A stretch of DNA of 64,000 nt from the NCBI GenBank assembly GCA_043228905.1, contig JBHGNT010000021.1, positions 6,262,001 through 6,326,000 on the forward strand. The letters are read 5' to 3'. The stretch is from Azolla caroliniana. Taxonomy: Eukaryota; Polypodiophyta. Shown here piece after piece: positions 21,746 through 32,239 of the stretch. The first letter of the stretch is position 1. Each line of letters opens with the position of its first letter. The position numbers were made by a program, and so were the translations under genes. The notes beneath the pieces are model-generated. The model had not been told where the DNA came from and searched no databases. It was given only the letters and a program-made list of their open reading frames with translations.

Positions 21746-21930
21746 TGTTGAGAATCAAACTCAACTTCCCATAGATAGGTTTCACACTAGCTCATGGACA
21801 CTCCAAGCTAGTTGCGTAAATAGTAGAAAGGGCGCTTGCCCTAGCTTAGTTGGTATATAAACCAACTCATTGTAATTTAGTCGTTGTTGGACGAATCTCG
21901 TTTTGTTAATATCATATATACTTTTGTCTA

Positions 21931-21984
<54 letters not shown>

Positions 21985-22055
21985 GTTATACACACACACA
22001 CATACGCTCACCTTCCGCTGCATTACAACCACTCTTGCCACTCCATTTCTTAACA
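21746..22055 (+). repeat. copia 3' LTR (candidate bounds)
   Basis: After the pol stop, a short purine tract GAAGGGG precedes TGTTGAGAAT (21746). A matching end TTCTTAACA falls at 22047-22055, giving about 310 bp. It contains TATATAAA at 21854-21861, a (CT)n run at 21935-21981 and a short (CA)n run. The 5' LTR is outside the window, so neither identity nor target duplication can be tested and the right end is a best guess. Confidence 0.7.
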
Positions 22056-22759
22056 AGTTCTTTTAAGGACTTGTATAAAAGTTTTGTTTGAGCACATTCC
22101 ATGTACAAAGTGTTTTTATTATTTTGAATTGAGTTTATGTTCTGCTCTCTGTCTCTCCCATATGCTCTCTATGCATTTGAAGCTTTCCATTAAACCTGCG
22201 TATTGTCAGTTGTTGTTCGCCTAAGCCGGTTGCGTCTACGCTTCTGCACATAACTTTTTCAGCTTTAATACGTACATCTTAAGATGACGAGGAACAATCA
22301 GCCTTGTATATTAGTTATAGTAGCGATTCTAGATCATGAAAGGAGTGATTTCTGTAAATCCTAAACTCTTGAATGTAATTTTGGTATCAAATTGTAATAA
22401 AATCGCAGTTTGTAATACTCGAATGACATAAAGGTTATGTTTTGAAATTTGTCTCTTTGTATGAAGATTGTTTGTTATAAAATACATTACTTGTTATTTT
22501 TCCTGGAAAATAAACTTTGTAACTTTTGGATTAGAGCCTAAATTTGGCGACTTTCCAACTTTATGACATGCTGGATTTTTAAGCATTTCCAACAAAATTT
22601 TGAGAACATGCGATATCGGTATCATTGTGTTTTGTGAAATGGGTATATAAACCCCAAAATCAAATGGAATATTCCTTATCCTTCCATTTCTGCATGATCC
22701 TTCCACTTGTGAATGCGAACGTGTTTAGTGTAGACGGGTCTTCTCCAACCAAACCATGC

Positions 22760-22962
22760 ATCAAGTAATATTAATACAAGAGATATGGAGTGAAGTTGTA
22801 GCCACTCTAAAGAGACAATACGATGGCCTCACGGGCGGATCTGATGGAGTTGAAAGACAACGACTAACCTTCATCCAACAATGGTCTTCCTCTCCCTTTC
22901 TTGAGTTAGTGGGCATCCACATAAGATGGAACTATCACGTCCCTATAGGGATTTGTATATAA
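22760..22962 (+). pseudogene. LINE ORF2 C-terminal tail fragment
   Basis: The segment encodes EIWSEVVATLKRQYDGLTG...RLTFIQQWSSSPF, a tail that resembles the C-terminal part of the LINE remnant on the minus strand at 33577-34560 (NNIWLDMVHILKSQWD). No RT core is attached. The element type is inferred from that internal similarity and from general resemblance to fern-type LINE tails. Confidence 0.45.
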
Positions 22963-23715
22963 CACTCTCATCTACAAAATTCTATAACTAATGGAAGGAG
23001 GTTTTTTGGGAAAAAGAAAGAAAGAATCAATGCCTTTTAGGAGCTAAATTTGCAACAATGAAGGTGGTGAATTATTGAAATTGAAGAGGGCTAACTTAAA
23101 CCTAACCTCAAGGACATGAGAATTGAAATAAATTATGGGAGGAAGTTTTGAAGAGAAGCTCGAGATAGAACTAGCCCTAGCCAAATAAAGTGAAGCCAAA
23201 TAGTTAAGTTGAACAAAAGAAAGTTTGGTTGAATTAGTCAAAGAATAAGTAAAAATTGAAATAAAGTATAGCAAGGAATCAAACTTGTACACATTACAAT
23301 TGAAGAATAATAGATGTGGTATGTGAAAAGACTGAATGTGGGAGTCACAAGTATCCCTAAGACTCAAGATGCCAACAATAAATTCCTTTAATAAATTTTG
23401 AAAAATCATTGGGCAACTTTGGGGCCCAAAGTTGCATTGTTACATAATTGCTATTTTCCTTAATTGTTTTTTAAACTTCTAGATTTATAGAGTACATGCA
23501 ATTTCATGTATGTAGAAACAAAAAAAGAGAAATTATGAAATAGGAGGACGTTAGAATCTTAATTAACATTAAGCAAAAGTAAAGAAGAAAAATAAGGCAG
23601 AAAAGGGTGTTAGTCTACCCAACCACCCCCTAGTGAAGGTGAGAGACGAATCTGAGTCGCCCGCTAGTGTCCCATACCACAATGTTCAGGCATTGATCGC
23701 ACCTTGTGTTTGAAG
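22963..23715. other. AT-rich DNA with no recognisable gene
   Basis: I see no coding similarity, terminal repeat or RNA gene in this stretch. A short string near 22688-22725 (TCCACTTGTGAATGCGAACG), just upstream of the LINE tail at 22760-22962, recurs inverted near 59470-59500, indicating a dispersed repeat. Confidence 0.4.
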
Positions 23716-23992
23716 GAGTCACACATGTATAAAGCTAGAGTTTTGCCACATTGTAAGAGTCTCTATCTCAAAACAATCAAGAAAAGAGATTCCTCTCATG
23801 AAGGTAAGTTACTCTTCTTATATAGAATCAAACACTAGGCCCTTGAGTGTTTCACACTTTGATTGTTTTTTTTATACAAAGTAGCCAAATGATGAAATAC
23901 TCTCTAAGTTATCTCCCATTGTAGGATTAAGATAACTCAATCCTCTTAAATTAACCCAGAATTACGGTTACAATTATGCTTGTAACAAGTGA
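23716..23992. repeat. dispersed repeat, copy 1
   Basis: The segment aligns by eye with 58970-59270: shared strings include CACACATGTAT, TCTCCCATTGTAGGATT, AGATAACTCAA and GGTTACAATTATGCTTGTAACA against GGTTATGCTTGTAACA. Identity is perhaps 70-75%. The ends resemble an LTR or MITE edge (TGTAACA), but I could not define termini. Confidence 0.6.
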
Positions 23993-24350
23993 CTTTTGGC
24001 TATACATTGACCCCAAGTTTGCCATGTTCTAGTATTGTTTCTATTTTCTTAATTAGAATTAAAAGTTATACAAATGCAACGAACTTGCAAATTAATGTGT
24101 GTAGGAGCAAAAGAAAAAGCAAATCTAGAACATGGAAACTTTGGGCCTATTATTTACTGATGTAGAATCCAAAGTGAATTTGATCTCTCTGAAGAAGGCA
24201 TACAATATATAAATAACATGAGGATTATGCCATGCAATCATAATTCTTTCCATACTCATATGTCAATATTCGTATCATACTCATGCGTGAAAAGGCTCCA
24301 AGTATGATTGAAATCCATACGTGATACGCAGACATATACATACGGTGTAC

Positions 24351-24399
<49 letters not shown>

Positions 24400-24403
<4 letters not shown>

Positions 24404-24530
24404 ATATATGTGGAGTAATAAAGAGGTGAGAAGCTGGGTTTCGAACCCAGGACATGGTGTTAATAGTGTAACAATTTGCCACTAAGGAGATAGAGAGAGA
24501 TAGAGAGAGGCTTCTTCTTCTTCTTCTGTT
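24400..24530 (-). mobile_element. tRNA-derived SINE-like copy A
   Basis: On the minus strand a tRNA-like head (CTTAGTGGCAAATTGTTACA as A-box region, GGGTTCGAAACCC as B box) is followed by CAGCTTCTCACCTCTTTATT. The same body follows the B box in copies B and C. The copy abuts a (TG)n run at 24353-24400. A TTC run lies at 24510-24528. Confidence 0.6.
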
Positions 24531-25555
24531 ACTATTGTTGCATTTTTTGACTGCTATTCGCCATGGCAGAAGCTCCTCCTCCAGCCTCAACCCCAGCCTT
24601 AGACTCAACCTCTCCGAATCCATCTAGGCCAACCATAACATGATCGTCTCTTGCCATGCTGAGTGGGATCATGTTATGGATGTTTCTAGAGCTGCCATAT
24701 CCCAAGACCTTGCCCTCTCCACTATGCAAGATGTTATGAAACCTCAGAACCAAACTATTCTTCACCAAGATGGGAATCAAGCTTTTTGGAAAATTGTCTT
24801 CCAACCATGTTTCACACTCCTCATAATTCTGTTTCACTCCTCACTACTTAGACTTCAGTTCGTGACAAAATATCAAAAGAAAGAAAAACCCCAAAAGGAA
24901 AAAATGGTGCCCACAAAGGACTAAATTACAATAGGATTAGAAGAATAGGTAAAATAAACATTGATGTGATAGAGCAAGGTAATTGGATTTGCATAATGAA
25001 GTGTGTATCAAGCAAACCGACATGGTAGGAAAACTATTTAAGTTAAAACTAATATCAAAGGCTCCAATGTAAGGAACATTTTGTGTTCTATATTACACAA
25101 TTGTTAAAAGTTTCAATGAGAAACATTTAATGTACACCATTGATCAATGTCATTAGATTTGTTATCATCACTAGGTTAAGAGTTATCATCAATACCAAAA
25201 TCAATTAGGTTAGGAAGGTCTATGCTGGAATTATGGGTTGTGCTAGGAATAATAGAGTCATCATCAACTTCGCAAGGCACATTTTTTATATCATCATTGG
25301 TCTTTGTTATAGTCGTATCTTCAAATGTTTTCCATACTAAAGAATTGCTCTTTATATGGTAGTTTAGGAAGCATTCCATCTGGAATTTCAACATGGAAAT
25401 CAACATAATTAATTTACTAACATATAATCATCACATTTCTTTTGAATGATTTTTAATCATAATAAATTCTTAGGTAATTGTTTTAGATTAACATAGCCCA
25501 GTATTTCGTATGTAAAACATTGTGCTCTCTAGGAGAACTCATCTCTTCTTCTTCT
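24531..25555. other. no recognisable gene
   Basis: The longest frames here (for example 24532-24837 on the minus strand, about 100 codons, Ala/Glu-rich end) have no domain I know and no conserved neighbour. I would not call a gene. Confidence 0.4.
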
Positions 25556-25559
25556 TTTT

Positions 25560-25755
25560 ATAATTGTATTTAGCTTACACTAGTGGTAAGTCGTTTACAC
25601 TACTAGCACTATATCTTCGGTTTGAAACCCAAGCTTCTCACCTCTTTATTACTCCATAGATATCTCTTATTTCACTAGATGCCACTGCAATGTAGGGTTT
25701 GAACCCATGACCACCTGCTCTCCATTATGGCCTAACTAGAAATCCTCTCTCTCTC
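25560..25755 (+). mobile_element. tRNA-derived SINE-like copy B
   Basis: TACACTAGTGGTAAGTCG (A-box-like) and GGTTTGAAACCCAAGC (B-box-like) precede TTCTCACCTCTTTATTACTCC and TTCACTAGATGCCACTG. The arrangement and body are shared with copy C at 25775. A second B-box-like GGGTTTGAACCC lies at about 25697. Confidence 0.6.
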
Positions 25756-25774
25756 TCTCTCTCTCTTTATTGTA

Positions 25775-25932
25775 ATTACCTTACCCTAGTGGTAAGTTGT
25801 TAGCATTATAAGCATTGTGTTCTGGGTTTGAAACCCAACTTCCTCATCTCTCTATTATATACTTCTTATATATCTCTTAATTCACTAGATGCCACCGTGG
25901 AATGTATGGGCAACCTTACCAACTAAGCTACA

Positions 25933-25969
<37 letters not shown>

Positions 25970-25995
25970 CGATCGATCGATCGATCGATTCCAAC
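25775..25995 (+). mobile_element. tRNA-derived SINE-like copy C with (CT)n/(GATC)n tail
   Basis: CCCTAGTGGTAAGTTG and GGGTTTGAAACCCAAC form the tRNA-like head. The body CTCATCTCTCTATTAT...TTCACTAGATGCCACCG parallels copy B. It ends in (CT)n at 25933-25966 followed by a perfect (GATC)n run to about 25990. Confidence 0.6.
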
Positions 25996-26179
25996 CTTGC
26001 ATGGAAGACACTACGGGAACCAAGACCACAAACACCCATCAAGGATCCGAAGACTTGGCACACATATATAGAGAGACTCTACCACGTCCCAAACCAACCA
26101 CCCATTCCCATGCCTTTTACACCTCGACTTACTATGGGGACACTTTTCAAAACCTCTAGGGTCACGAAGGTCATAAAGA

Positions 26180-26843
26180 AATTACAACATAGGAAGTCCA
26201 TGGACCACACAAGATTGTGAGCCAAACACATCATATATGCTCGAGAGTGCCTAGCTCCCTTCCGCACTCTAATCTTCAATTGAAGGTTTTCCACCACAAT
26301 GGTCCCTATACATAAAGGAGGGGACCCCATGGACCCAAATACATATAGGACCATTATGATAGCTCATACGCTCTCTAAATCATATGGTATAAAAATGGAA
26401 GCAGAGCTCACCAATTATATGGAAACCTTAAGTCTTCGAGCACCCGAGCAGGCTGGCTTCAAACACGAGCCTTCTCCACTATTGACCATATCTTCCCACT
26501 TAGATGCTTAATTGATTACACAAAGGCTCGCAATAACATATAGGACCATTATGATAGCTCATACGCTCTCTAAATCATATGGTATAAAAATGGAAGCAGA
26601 GCTCACCAATTATATGGAAACCTTAAGTCTTCGAGCACCCGAGCAGGTTGGCTTCAAACACGAGCCTTCTCCACTATTGACCATATCTTCACACTATTGA
26701 CTATATTGTTGTTTTGTGGACTCCCGCAAAGCCTTTGACGCAATCCCTAGGGAGCGGTTGTTTGATAGGCCTAAAAGCCTATAGATACCAAATGACGTGA
26801 TTTGGGCCATCTGTGCTTTATATGAGCAAGTCTCTAGGTGCGT
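26180..26843 (+). pseudogene. LINE reverse transcriptase fragment, left part
   Basis: The sequence reads VPIHKGGDPMDPNTYRTIMIAHTLSKSYG (RT block 1), LRAPEQAGFKHE, then after a tandem duplication RCLIDYTKARNN and YCCFVDSRKAFDAIP with the catalytic Asp of RT block A. Several stops and shifts are present. The right part of the same LINE resumes at 31171 (PSGLSDCFTSTIGVKQGCPL), so gypsy-3 inserted into it. Confidence 0.8.
26341..26690. repeat. 195-bp-period tandem duplication in the LINE
   Basis: The 155-bp units 26341-26495 and 26536-26690 differ at a single position (GCAGGCTGG against GCAGGTTGG), separated by 40 bp of normal LINE sequence. It is a local duplication inside an already decayed LINE, recent by its low divergence. 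Confidence 0.9.
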
Positions 26844-27331
26844 TGTCATGTGGTTCTTCACACACGATATGAAATAATAATTTTGGGTTAGCTTAATGGC
26901 TTGATATGAAAAGATGGACATGTTCAAGAGCTTCCGAACGCATTTTACTACATATGAAACGGACAACTAAGTATCAAGCTAATATGAGTATAAAGTTTGA
27001 GAAGATGGGGGAAACATAATTGTAAGATATCCCACATAGATAAGACAACATCAGATCCAACAATATATAATTTGACCCAGGACCCATTCTTTATATATGT
27101 GTGTTTGGAGCATAGAACGGTTAGGGTAATTTGGGCCGGAGGCATGGATGTGTCTGCGTAGACGGATGAATTGCTCAAAATGATTTTGGAATGGATATGG
27201 AATGGATATGGAATGGATCAGTCGCAGGTCGGTCGGGACACATGGATCGGCATAGGCCCAACTTTATGTTTTTTTTAACTAAAGTAAAGGTCATGTGTGA
27301 ACGCATGCAACTAAACATAGAGGCCATGCAA
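26844..27331 (+). repeat. Gypsy-3 5' LTR, 3'-truncated
   Basis: TGTCATGTGG...TTCTTCACACACGATATGA aligns with the start of the 3' LTR (30222). It is followed in the same order to AACTAAAGTAAAGGTCATG, then is cut off at the deletion junction near 27331. Confidence 0.88.
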
Positions 27332-27684
27332 TCGAGTTCTACAAGAAAGTAAGATGGCCGATTAATACGAACCATGGATGGAAGATTCGAGCGGCGACGA
27401 AGGCCACGGAGGACTTGTATGGAGCTTGCCCCAATGTTAAAGTCACAATCGGGGATGTGGAGATTAATCGACACTTCTTCGTACAAGACTCGGCTTCACA
27501 TCCTGTCATCCTAGGACAACCGTATATCACATCATCCCGGATGGAGACCAAGTTGTTCGATAATGGAGCAGCCTTCGCACGAGTCAAGAGCCTTGACAGT
27601 CAAAGATTTGTTCAATTCTTGACGGTGCGAGCTAATCATGAAAGGAACCGAGATAGCCTTGGAGGCGAATCCTCGGATTTTTAG
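27332..27684 (+). pseudogene. Gypsy-3 protease, N-terminally deleted
   Basis: The frame begins EFYKKVRWPINT, just after where the DHGSE active site would lie, and runs through GACPNVKVTIGDVEINRHFF, HPVILGQPYI and NHERNRDSLGGESSDF to TAG. The catalytic Asp is lost in the deletion. The end DF-TAG corresponds exactly to gypsy-2. Confidence 0.88.
27676..27684 (+). promoter_or_regulatory. candidate programmed -1 frameshift site GATTTTTAG (gypsy-3)
   Basis: The same sequence and phase as 16819-16827 occur here. The -1 frame continues GFLERTIEVWGTNSSNN, alignable to gypsy-2 GFLERAAKAWGHDSSDS. Confidence 0.6.
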
Positions 27685-30230
27685 AGCGGACTATTGAAGT
27701 GTGGGGCACAAATAGTTCGAACAATCATAAGTCCCCACAAGGAAGCAGAGCACGTGGATTGCAAGGAGAAGCAACATGTGTCACACCTATCGGCACATGT
27801 AAACTAACACTACTCAACAAGAAGGACAAGCGTCGGATACAAGGTGCTGAAAGAAGAAAGCAGAATAGGAGAAGAAGAATTCGTGACTCACGATACCTTT
27901 CTTGGATGATATTCCAATAAAAGGATGTTCAGATGAGGAGAAGGATGAATCGAAAGATAAGGATGGATGTAGAAAGTTCGTCGTGGATCATATGAAGGAT
28001 TGCAAGAAGGTGTTGCAAAGGCTCGAAGATGAGAATTTGAGATTTTCGGGAGAAAAGTCCGCATTCGGGCAACTAGAGATCTTGGTGGTAGGTGACTTGT
28101 GTGGAGCATATAGCTGGAAGCCTTCGCCATCCAAGGTGAATGCGATCCAGGACATGAAAGAGGAATACATATCCCAAACAGAGGTTCGAAGGTTCCTTGG
28201 AGCATGCACGTTTTATCATATTTGGATTCCACAGTACGCCCACATTGTTGAGCCATTGTACAGTCTACTGAAGAAGAAGCGAGCATACTTTCGCCATCAG
28301 AAGGTTGAAGAAATCACTGATGGAGGCACCTGCATTATGGAAGGCAAACTATTTAGAAGGCAAGCCCATTTTCGTGACTGTGGATACTAGTCCGACTGGA
28401 ATTAGATGGGTTATCAACCAAGAAGATGAAGATTGCAACCGATATGCAATTCGGTTTGGCACGAAAGTGTTAAGTAACAGACAAAGAAGGTATGCCCAAG
28501 TGAAGAGGGAGCTATGGGGAATTGTATTAGCGATCAAGTCTGATCATGACTACCTTATTGGAGCAGAAGTCATAATTGAGACAGATTGCCTACCAATCTT
28601 GGGCATGATATATGGTTGTAGTACACCAAATATTGTCATGTTACGTTGGATCGCATATATCAAATCACTCAACCCGAAGATCCTTCATGCAGCTGGGAAG
28701 CATAATGTCATTGCAGACATGTTATCACGAGCGAGATATGACAGTGAAGAAGATCGACATTCTGATGAAGAGGATGTTGGCTTGGATTTCTTTACAAGTT
28801 CCTATGCTCGGGTGTTGACTACTTTCATAGAAGAGGACTATGAAGGCGAATTCGTGGAGATTGGGAAATACTTGAGTTCTCTCCAAAAAGATGAATCCTG
28901 GTCGACGGAAAACTTCCACCAAATTCGGAAGAAGGCGTACAAGTATTTCCTTAAGGATGGAGGTCTTTGGAGGCATGCAAAAAAGAAGAATGGGACTCCA
29001 ATGAGAGTTGTTTGCAAGTTGGAAGACAAACAAAAACCGATGTCTGAATTTCATGATACTGTTTTTGCAAGCCATCGAGGAATATGGGCTACGTTCACGA
29101 AGCTTAAGGAGAAATATTGGTGGTCGGGCATCTACAAGGATGTAGTAGCTTAGCTTACGTGGAAACATGTAAGGAATGTTAGATGTTTTCAAATGTTCGC
29201 CATCGAGATGAATTTCATCTAACTTACCCGTTGGCTATGCATTACAAGTCACGGATGGTGGATATAGTAATGATGCCAATGGGGCGATGGAAAATGAAGT
29301 ATCTTGTGCTCGCAAGAGAGGATCTTACCAATCAAGTTGAAGGGCGAGCATTGACAATTAAGGAGACATCATCAATACGCAAATTCCTTCTTGAAGATGT
29401 TATTTGCATATATGGATGCGTCGGCAAGATAGTGCTTGATCGAGGCGAGTTGGATGCCAATGAAGCTAGAGAAATCTTCTCCAAGATGGGAATCAAGTTA
29501 TCTCTTACCACAACGTATAATCCTGAAGCGAATGGGAAAGTGGAACGTGGACATGGACCGATTGTGAAGGCTCTAATGAAAGCTTGCCATGGGAAAATAG
29601 GAGAATGGACGCGTCTACTGCCATTTGCACTATGGGTTGACAGGACTACTCATAGCACGATGACAGGATATATGCTGACAAAGCTCATATTCGGACAGAA
29701 GCCGATAATGCCAGTGGAAAAAAGTATTGTTTCATGGCTGGCATTTTCATGGCAAGATGAGATTAGTAGAGAAAATCTACTAGCATTGAGGATTCGACAG
29801 TTGGAGCAAAAGTCGGAAGATATAGAAGTGGCTAAAGCATGACTAAAGAATGCAAGGTTGAAGAACAAGAAAGACTTTGACAGATGACATCAACTTCATC
29901 CGAGGAAAATCGTTGAAGGAGATTGGGTGCTGGTCTACGACAGTAGCCTAGACAACCAATATAGTACGACTTAGAAATTTTCGCAGTCATGGTTTGGACC
30001 ATATGTGGTGAAGAAAGTGGAAGAACTGGATGGTACACCACTTGCTTTGCCAATTTCAGGGAAAAGAATCAAGATCTTCAAGAGAAGAGATAGTATGGAA
30101 ATTGGATTCGAAGCTTTAGATGATTCTGTCTTGGGCATCGACGACAAAGTAGAGTAATCAAAAGCAGAGCCTCACCACAATTGGCACATACTGGTGGATG
30201 TGCAGGTTTGGTAGGGGTGAATATCGTGTG
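27685..30230 (+). pseudogene. Gypsy-3 pol: partial RT, RNase H, integrase
   Basis: After a short N-terminal piece the RT jumps across a deletion to FLDDIPIKGCSDEEKD (about 27898). A frameshift near 28300 leads into RNase H (KPIFVTVDTSPTGIRWVINQ, VKRELWGIVLAI, VIIETDCLPIL, VIADMLSRAR) and the integrase zinc region (SHRGIWATFTKLKEKYWW). A stop and shift near 29153 precede the integrase core (VDIVMMPMG, VLDRGELDAN, GKVERGHGPIV), with D, D and E retained. The C-terminal WFGPYVV is followed by further stops up to the 3' LTR. Confidence 0.88.
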
Positions 30231-31170
30231 ATTCTTCACACACGATATGAAAAATAATGAAATAATTATTTTACATTAGCTTAATGGTTTGGTATGAAAA
30301 GATGGACGTGTTCAAGAGCTTTCGAACACATTTTACTACATATGAAATGGACAACTAAGTATCAAGTTATGTGAGTATGAAGTTTGAGAAGATGGGGGAA
30401 ACAGAACTGCAAGATATCCCACATAGATAGGACAACCTCGGATCCAGCAATATATAAGGAGACCCAAAACCCATTGCATTATATGTATGTGTTTAGAGCA
30501 CAGAATGGTTAGGGTAATTTTGGCCGAGGTTGGATGCACATATGTGACCTAACTGCGCCTAGATAGACGAGTGTGGACGAATTGCTTGCAAAGATTTTGG
30601 AATGGATCGATTGCGGGTCGGTCGGGACACACGGGCCGAACTTTACGTTTTTTTAACTAAAGTAAAGGTCATGTGCGAACGCATGCAACTGAACATAGAG
30701 GCCATGCAACTAAAGTAAAGGTCATGTGTGGACACATGCAACTAAACGTAGAGGCCATGCAACTAAAGTAAAGGTCATGTGTGGACGCATGCAACTAGGG
30801 GAAAAAAAGAGAGAGGCAATTTTTCTTTTCTCATAAAAGGGAAGAAAAAAGCTATCAAAAAAAGAGAACCCTAATTTTTTTCTTATCGAAGCCATCTCTC
30901 GAATAAACCCTAATTTTCCTTATCTAAGCTATCATTCAAAAACCCAAACTCTAATTTTTCTTATCTAAGCCATATCTCACAAACCCTAAAAATTCTATGA
31001 TCGCAATCTTGGGATAAATTGTAATTTTCTTTTTTTTGTTAATGAAAAATTACTAAATTTTCTCGTTTCCATTAATTCTTAAAGTATAAACGCATGAATT
31101 TGATATCCTCTAGTCGGAGGCCCCAAGTTCCTGCCTCAAGTTCATGTGTCTTCGTCGTATTTTCGTGACA
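30222..31170 (+). repeat. Gypsy-3 3' LTR
   Basis: It begins TATCGTGTG (TG mutated to TA) after the purine tract GGTAGGGGTGAA and ends TTTTCGTGACA, about 949 bp. A TATATAAGG box lies at 30451-30459. Internal 53-bp repeats occur at 30655-30797. The last 60 bp (AGTCGGAGGCCCCAAGTTCC) echo the gypsy-2 LTR end. Confidence 0.85.
30655..30797. repeat. 53-bp tandem repeat in gypsy-3 LTR
   Basis: Units start at 30655, 30708 and 30761 (2.7 copies), each beginning AACTAAAGTAAAGGTCATG and containing GCATGCAACT. The 5' LTR shows only one copy before its truncation. Confidence 0.9.
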
Positions 31171-31820
31171 ACGTAAGATGCCAAGTGGCCTATCTGATTG
31201 CTTCACTAGCACCATTGGTGTAAAACAAGGTTGCCCCCTATCACCGATTCTTTTTGGGATCTACTTTGATGAGATCACTAATTTTATTGCTTGTATGGGA
31301 GGCCAGGGAGTAGTCATTGGGGGTATGCAAGCTATTCTCTTACTCTATGTAGACGACATAGTCTTGCTCTTGGAGTCTGAACATGAGTTGGTTACTTGCA
31401 AACGGCCTAGACATTAATAACCTACCTCCCCTTAAGTACAACCACGAGACTAATAAAACTTTAATCTCTCATGAGGACTGTAATAAAGTAATACGTCACG
31501 AAATATAGCAAATTACACTCGATATAAATGGATAGCCCCACGAGAGCCACTCCCATCTAAAATGGTGTACTATACGAAACACTTCATGCACTTCTCTAAG
31601 TTAGGTTTTATTACACAAACAAAATATCTAGATACATTCTTATCAAATGCACTAAGGGTTGCCATCAAACGATTTAGGATATAATCTCACCAACTTGAGA
31701 TTAAGAATGGTCGTACTAATAGAATCCATCGAGAGGAAAGGATATGTAGATTATGTCACATAGAGATAGAGGATGAGTATCACTTTACATACAAGTGTCC
31801 AACTTACGCTGTCGTAGTGT
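31171..31820 (+). pseudogene. LINE reverse transcriptase fragment, right part and C-terminal zinc region
   Basis: MPSGLSDCFTSTIGVKQGCP and LLLYVDDIVLLLESEHEL carry the RT catalytic DD at about 31350. After a deletion near 31416 the sequence resumes with the LINE C-terminus: RICRLCHIEIEDEYHFTYKC, a C-x2-C...H...C zinc motif, at about 31745-31800. This is the continuation of 26180-26843, interrupted by gypsy-3. Confidence 0.8.
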
Positions 31821-31914
31821 ATTTTGTACACTACGTGAAAAACGTATATAGTATTAGATTCAATAAAAAAATGAAGAAATAGAAGAAAATAGCAAAATAA
31901 ATGGAACATGCATA

Positions 31915-31985
31915 GGGCAAGATTCGAACCTTGCACCTCCATGTTGATAATGTAATGTCTTACCATTACACTAACATTTCATTAG
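31915..31985 (-). other. tRNA-like sequence (SINE head or tRNA relic)
   Basis: On the minus strand, TTAGTGTAATGGTAAGAC (A box-like) and GCAAGGTTCGAATCTTGC (B box with a T-arm that pairs GCAAG/CTTGC) are spaced as in a tRNA. No intact acceptor stem or clear anticodon arm is present. It resembles the heads of SINE-like copies A-C. Confidence 0.5.
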
Positions 31986-32239
31986 TGTTAAAGCATAGAT
32001 GTTCCACATAGAAAGGTAAATTCACGCTAGGATAAACATTAGAAAAACGCATAACAAAAGAAAAAGCTACACATACACATCTAGCGTGCATGATAAAAAA
32101 CGCACAAGTTAGAAAAAAAGCATGATCACTTTAGATAAAGCATATAGTCTATCTATAGGAAAAGCATGGGGTCTATAGTTAGAGAAAAAGCATGGATTAC
32201 TAAGACTTCCTCATCACTACATAAGGATGGGAAGCACAA

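Larger units (their letters stand above)
1..22055 (+). mobile_element. Ty1/copia LTR retrotransposon, 5' end outside window, split by two gypsy insertions
   Basis: Copia domain order reads left to right on the plus strand: gag knuckle, protease, integrase, RT, RNase H, 3' LTR. Integrase before RT is diagnostic of Ty1/copia. The element is interrupted at 1737-12824 (gypsy-1) and 13996-21047 (gypsy-2). Deleting each insert plus one target duplication copy restores continuous protein: ...KGKA|KMQEY... at the first site and ...MQNP|RNLHLD... at the second. The 5' LTR and most of gag lie left of position 1. Several stops, frameshifts and a small inversion make it non-functional. Confidence 0.95.
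26844..31170 (+). mobile_element. Gypsy-3: internally deleted relative of gypsy-2
   Basis: LTR sequence at both ends (26844-27331 partial, 30222-31170) encloses protease, part of RT, RNase H and integrase, all close to gypsy-2. It lies inside a LINE RT. Flanking 4-mers are GCGT (26840-26843) and ACGT (31171-31174), consistent with a 4-bp target duplication with one change. Two internal deletions removed the 5' LTR end, leader, gag and protease start (junction 27331/27332), and about 905 bp of RT compared with gypsy-2 (junction near 27898). It is much richer in A+T than gypsy-2. Confidence 0.9.

Noticed and set aside
24532-24837. A 101-codon minus-strand gene
   Set aside because: No recognisable domain, no conserved neighbour, and no sign of codon constraint visible by eye.
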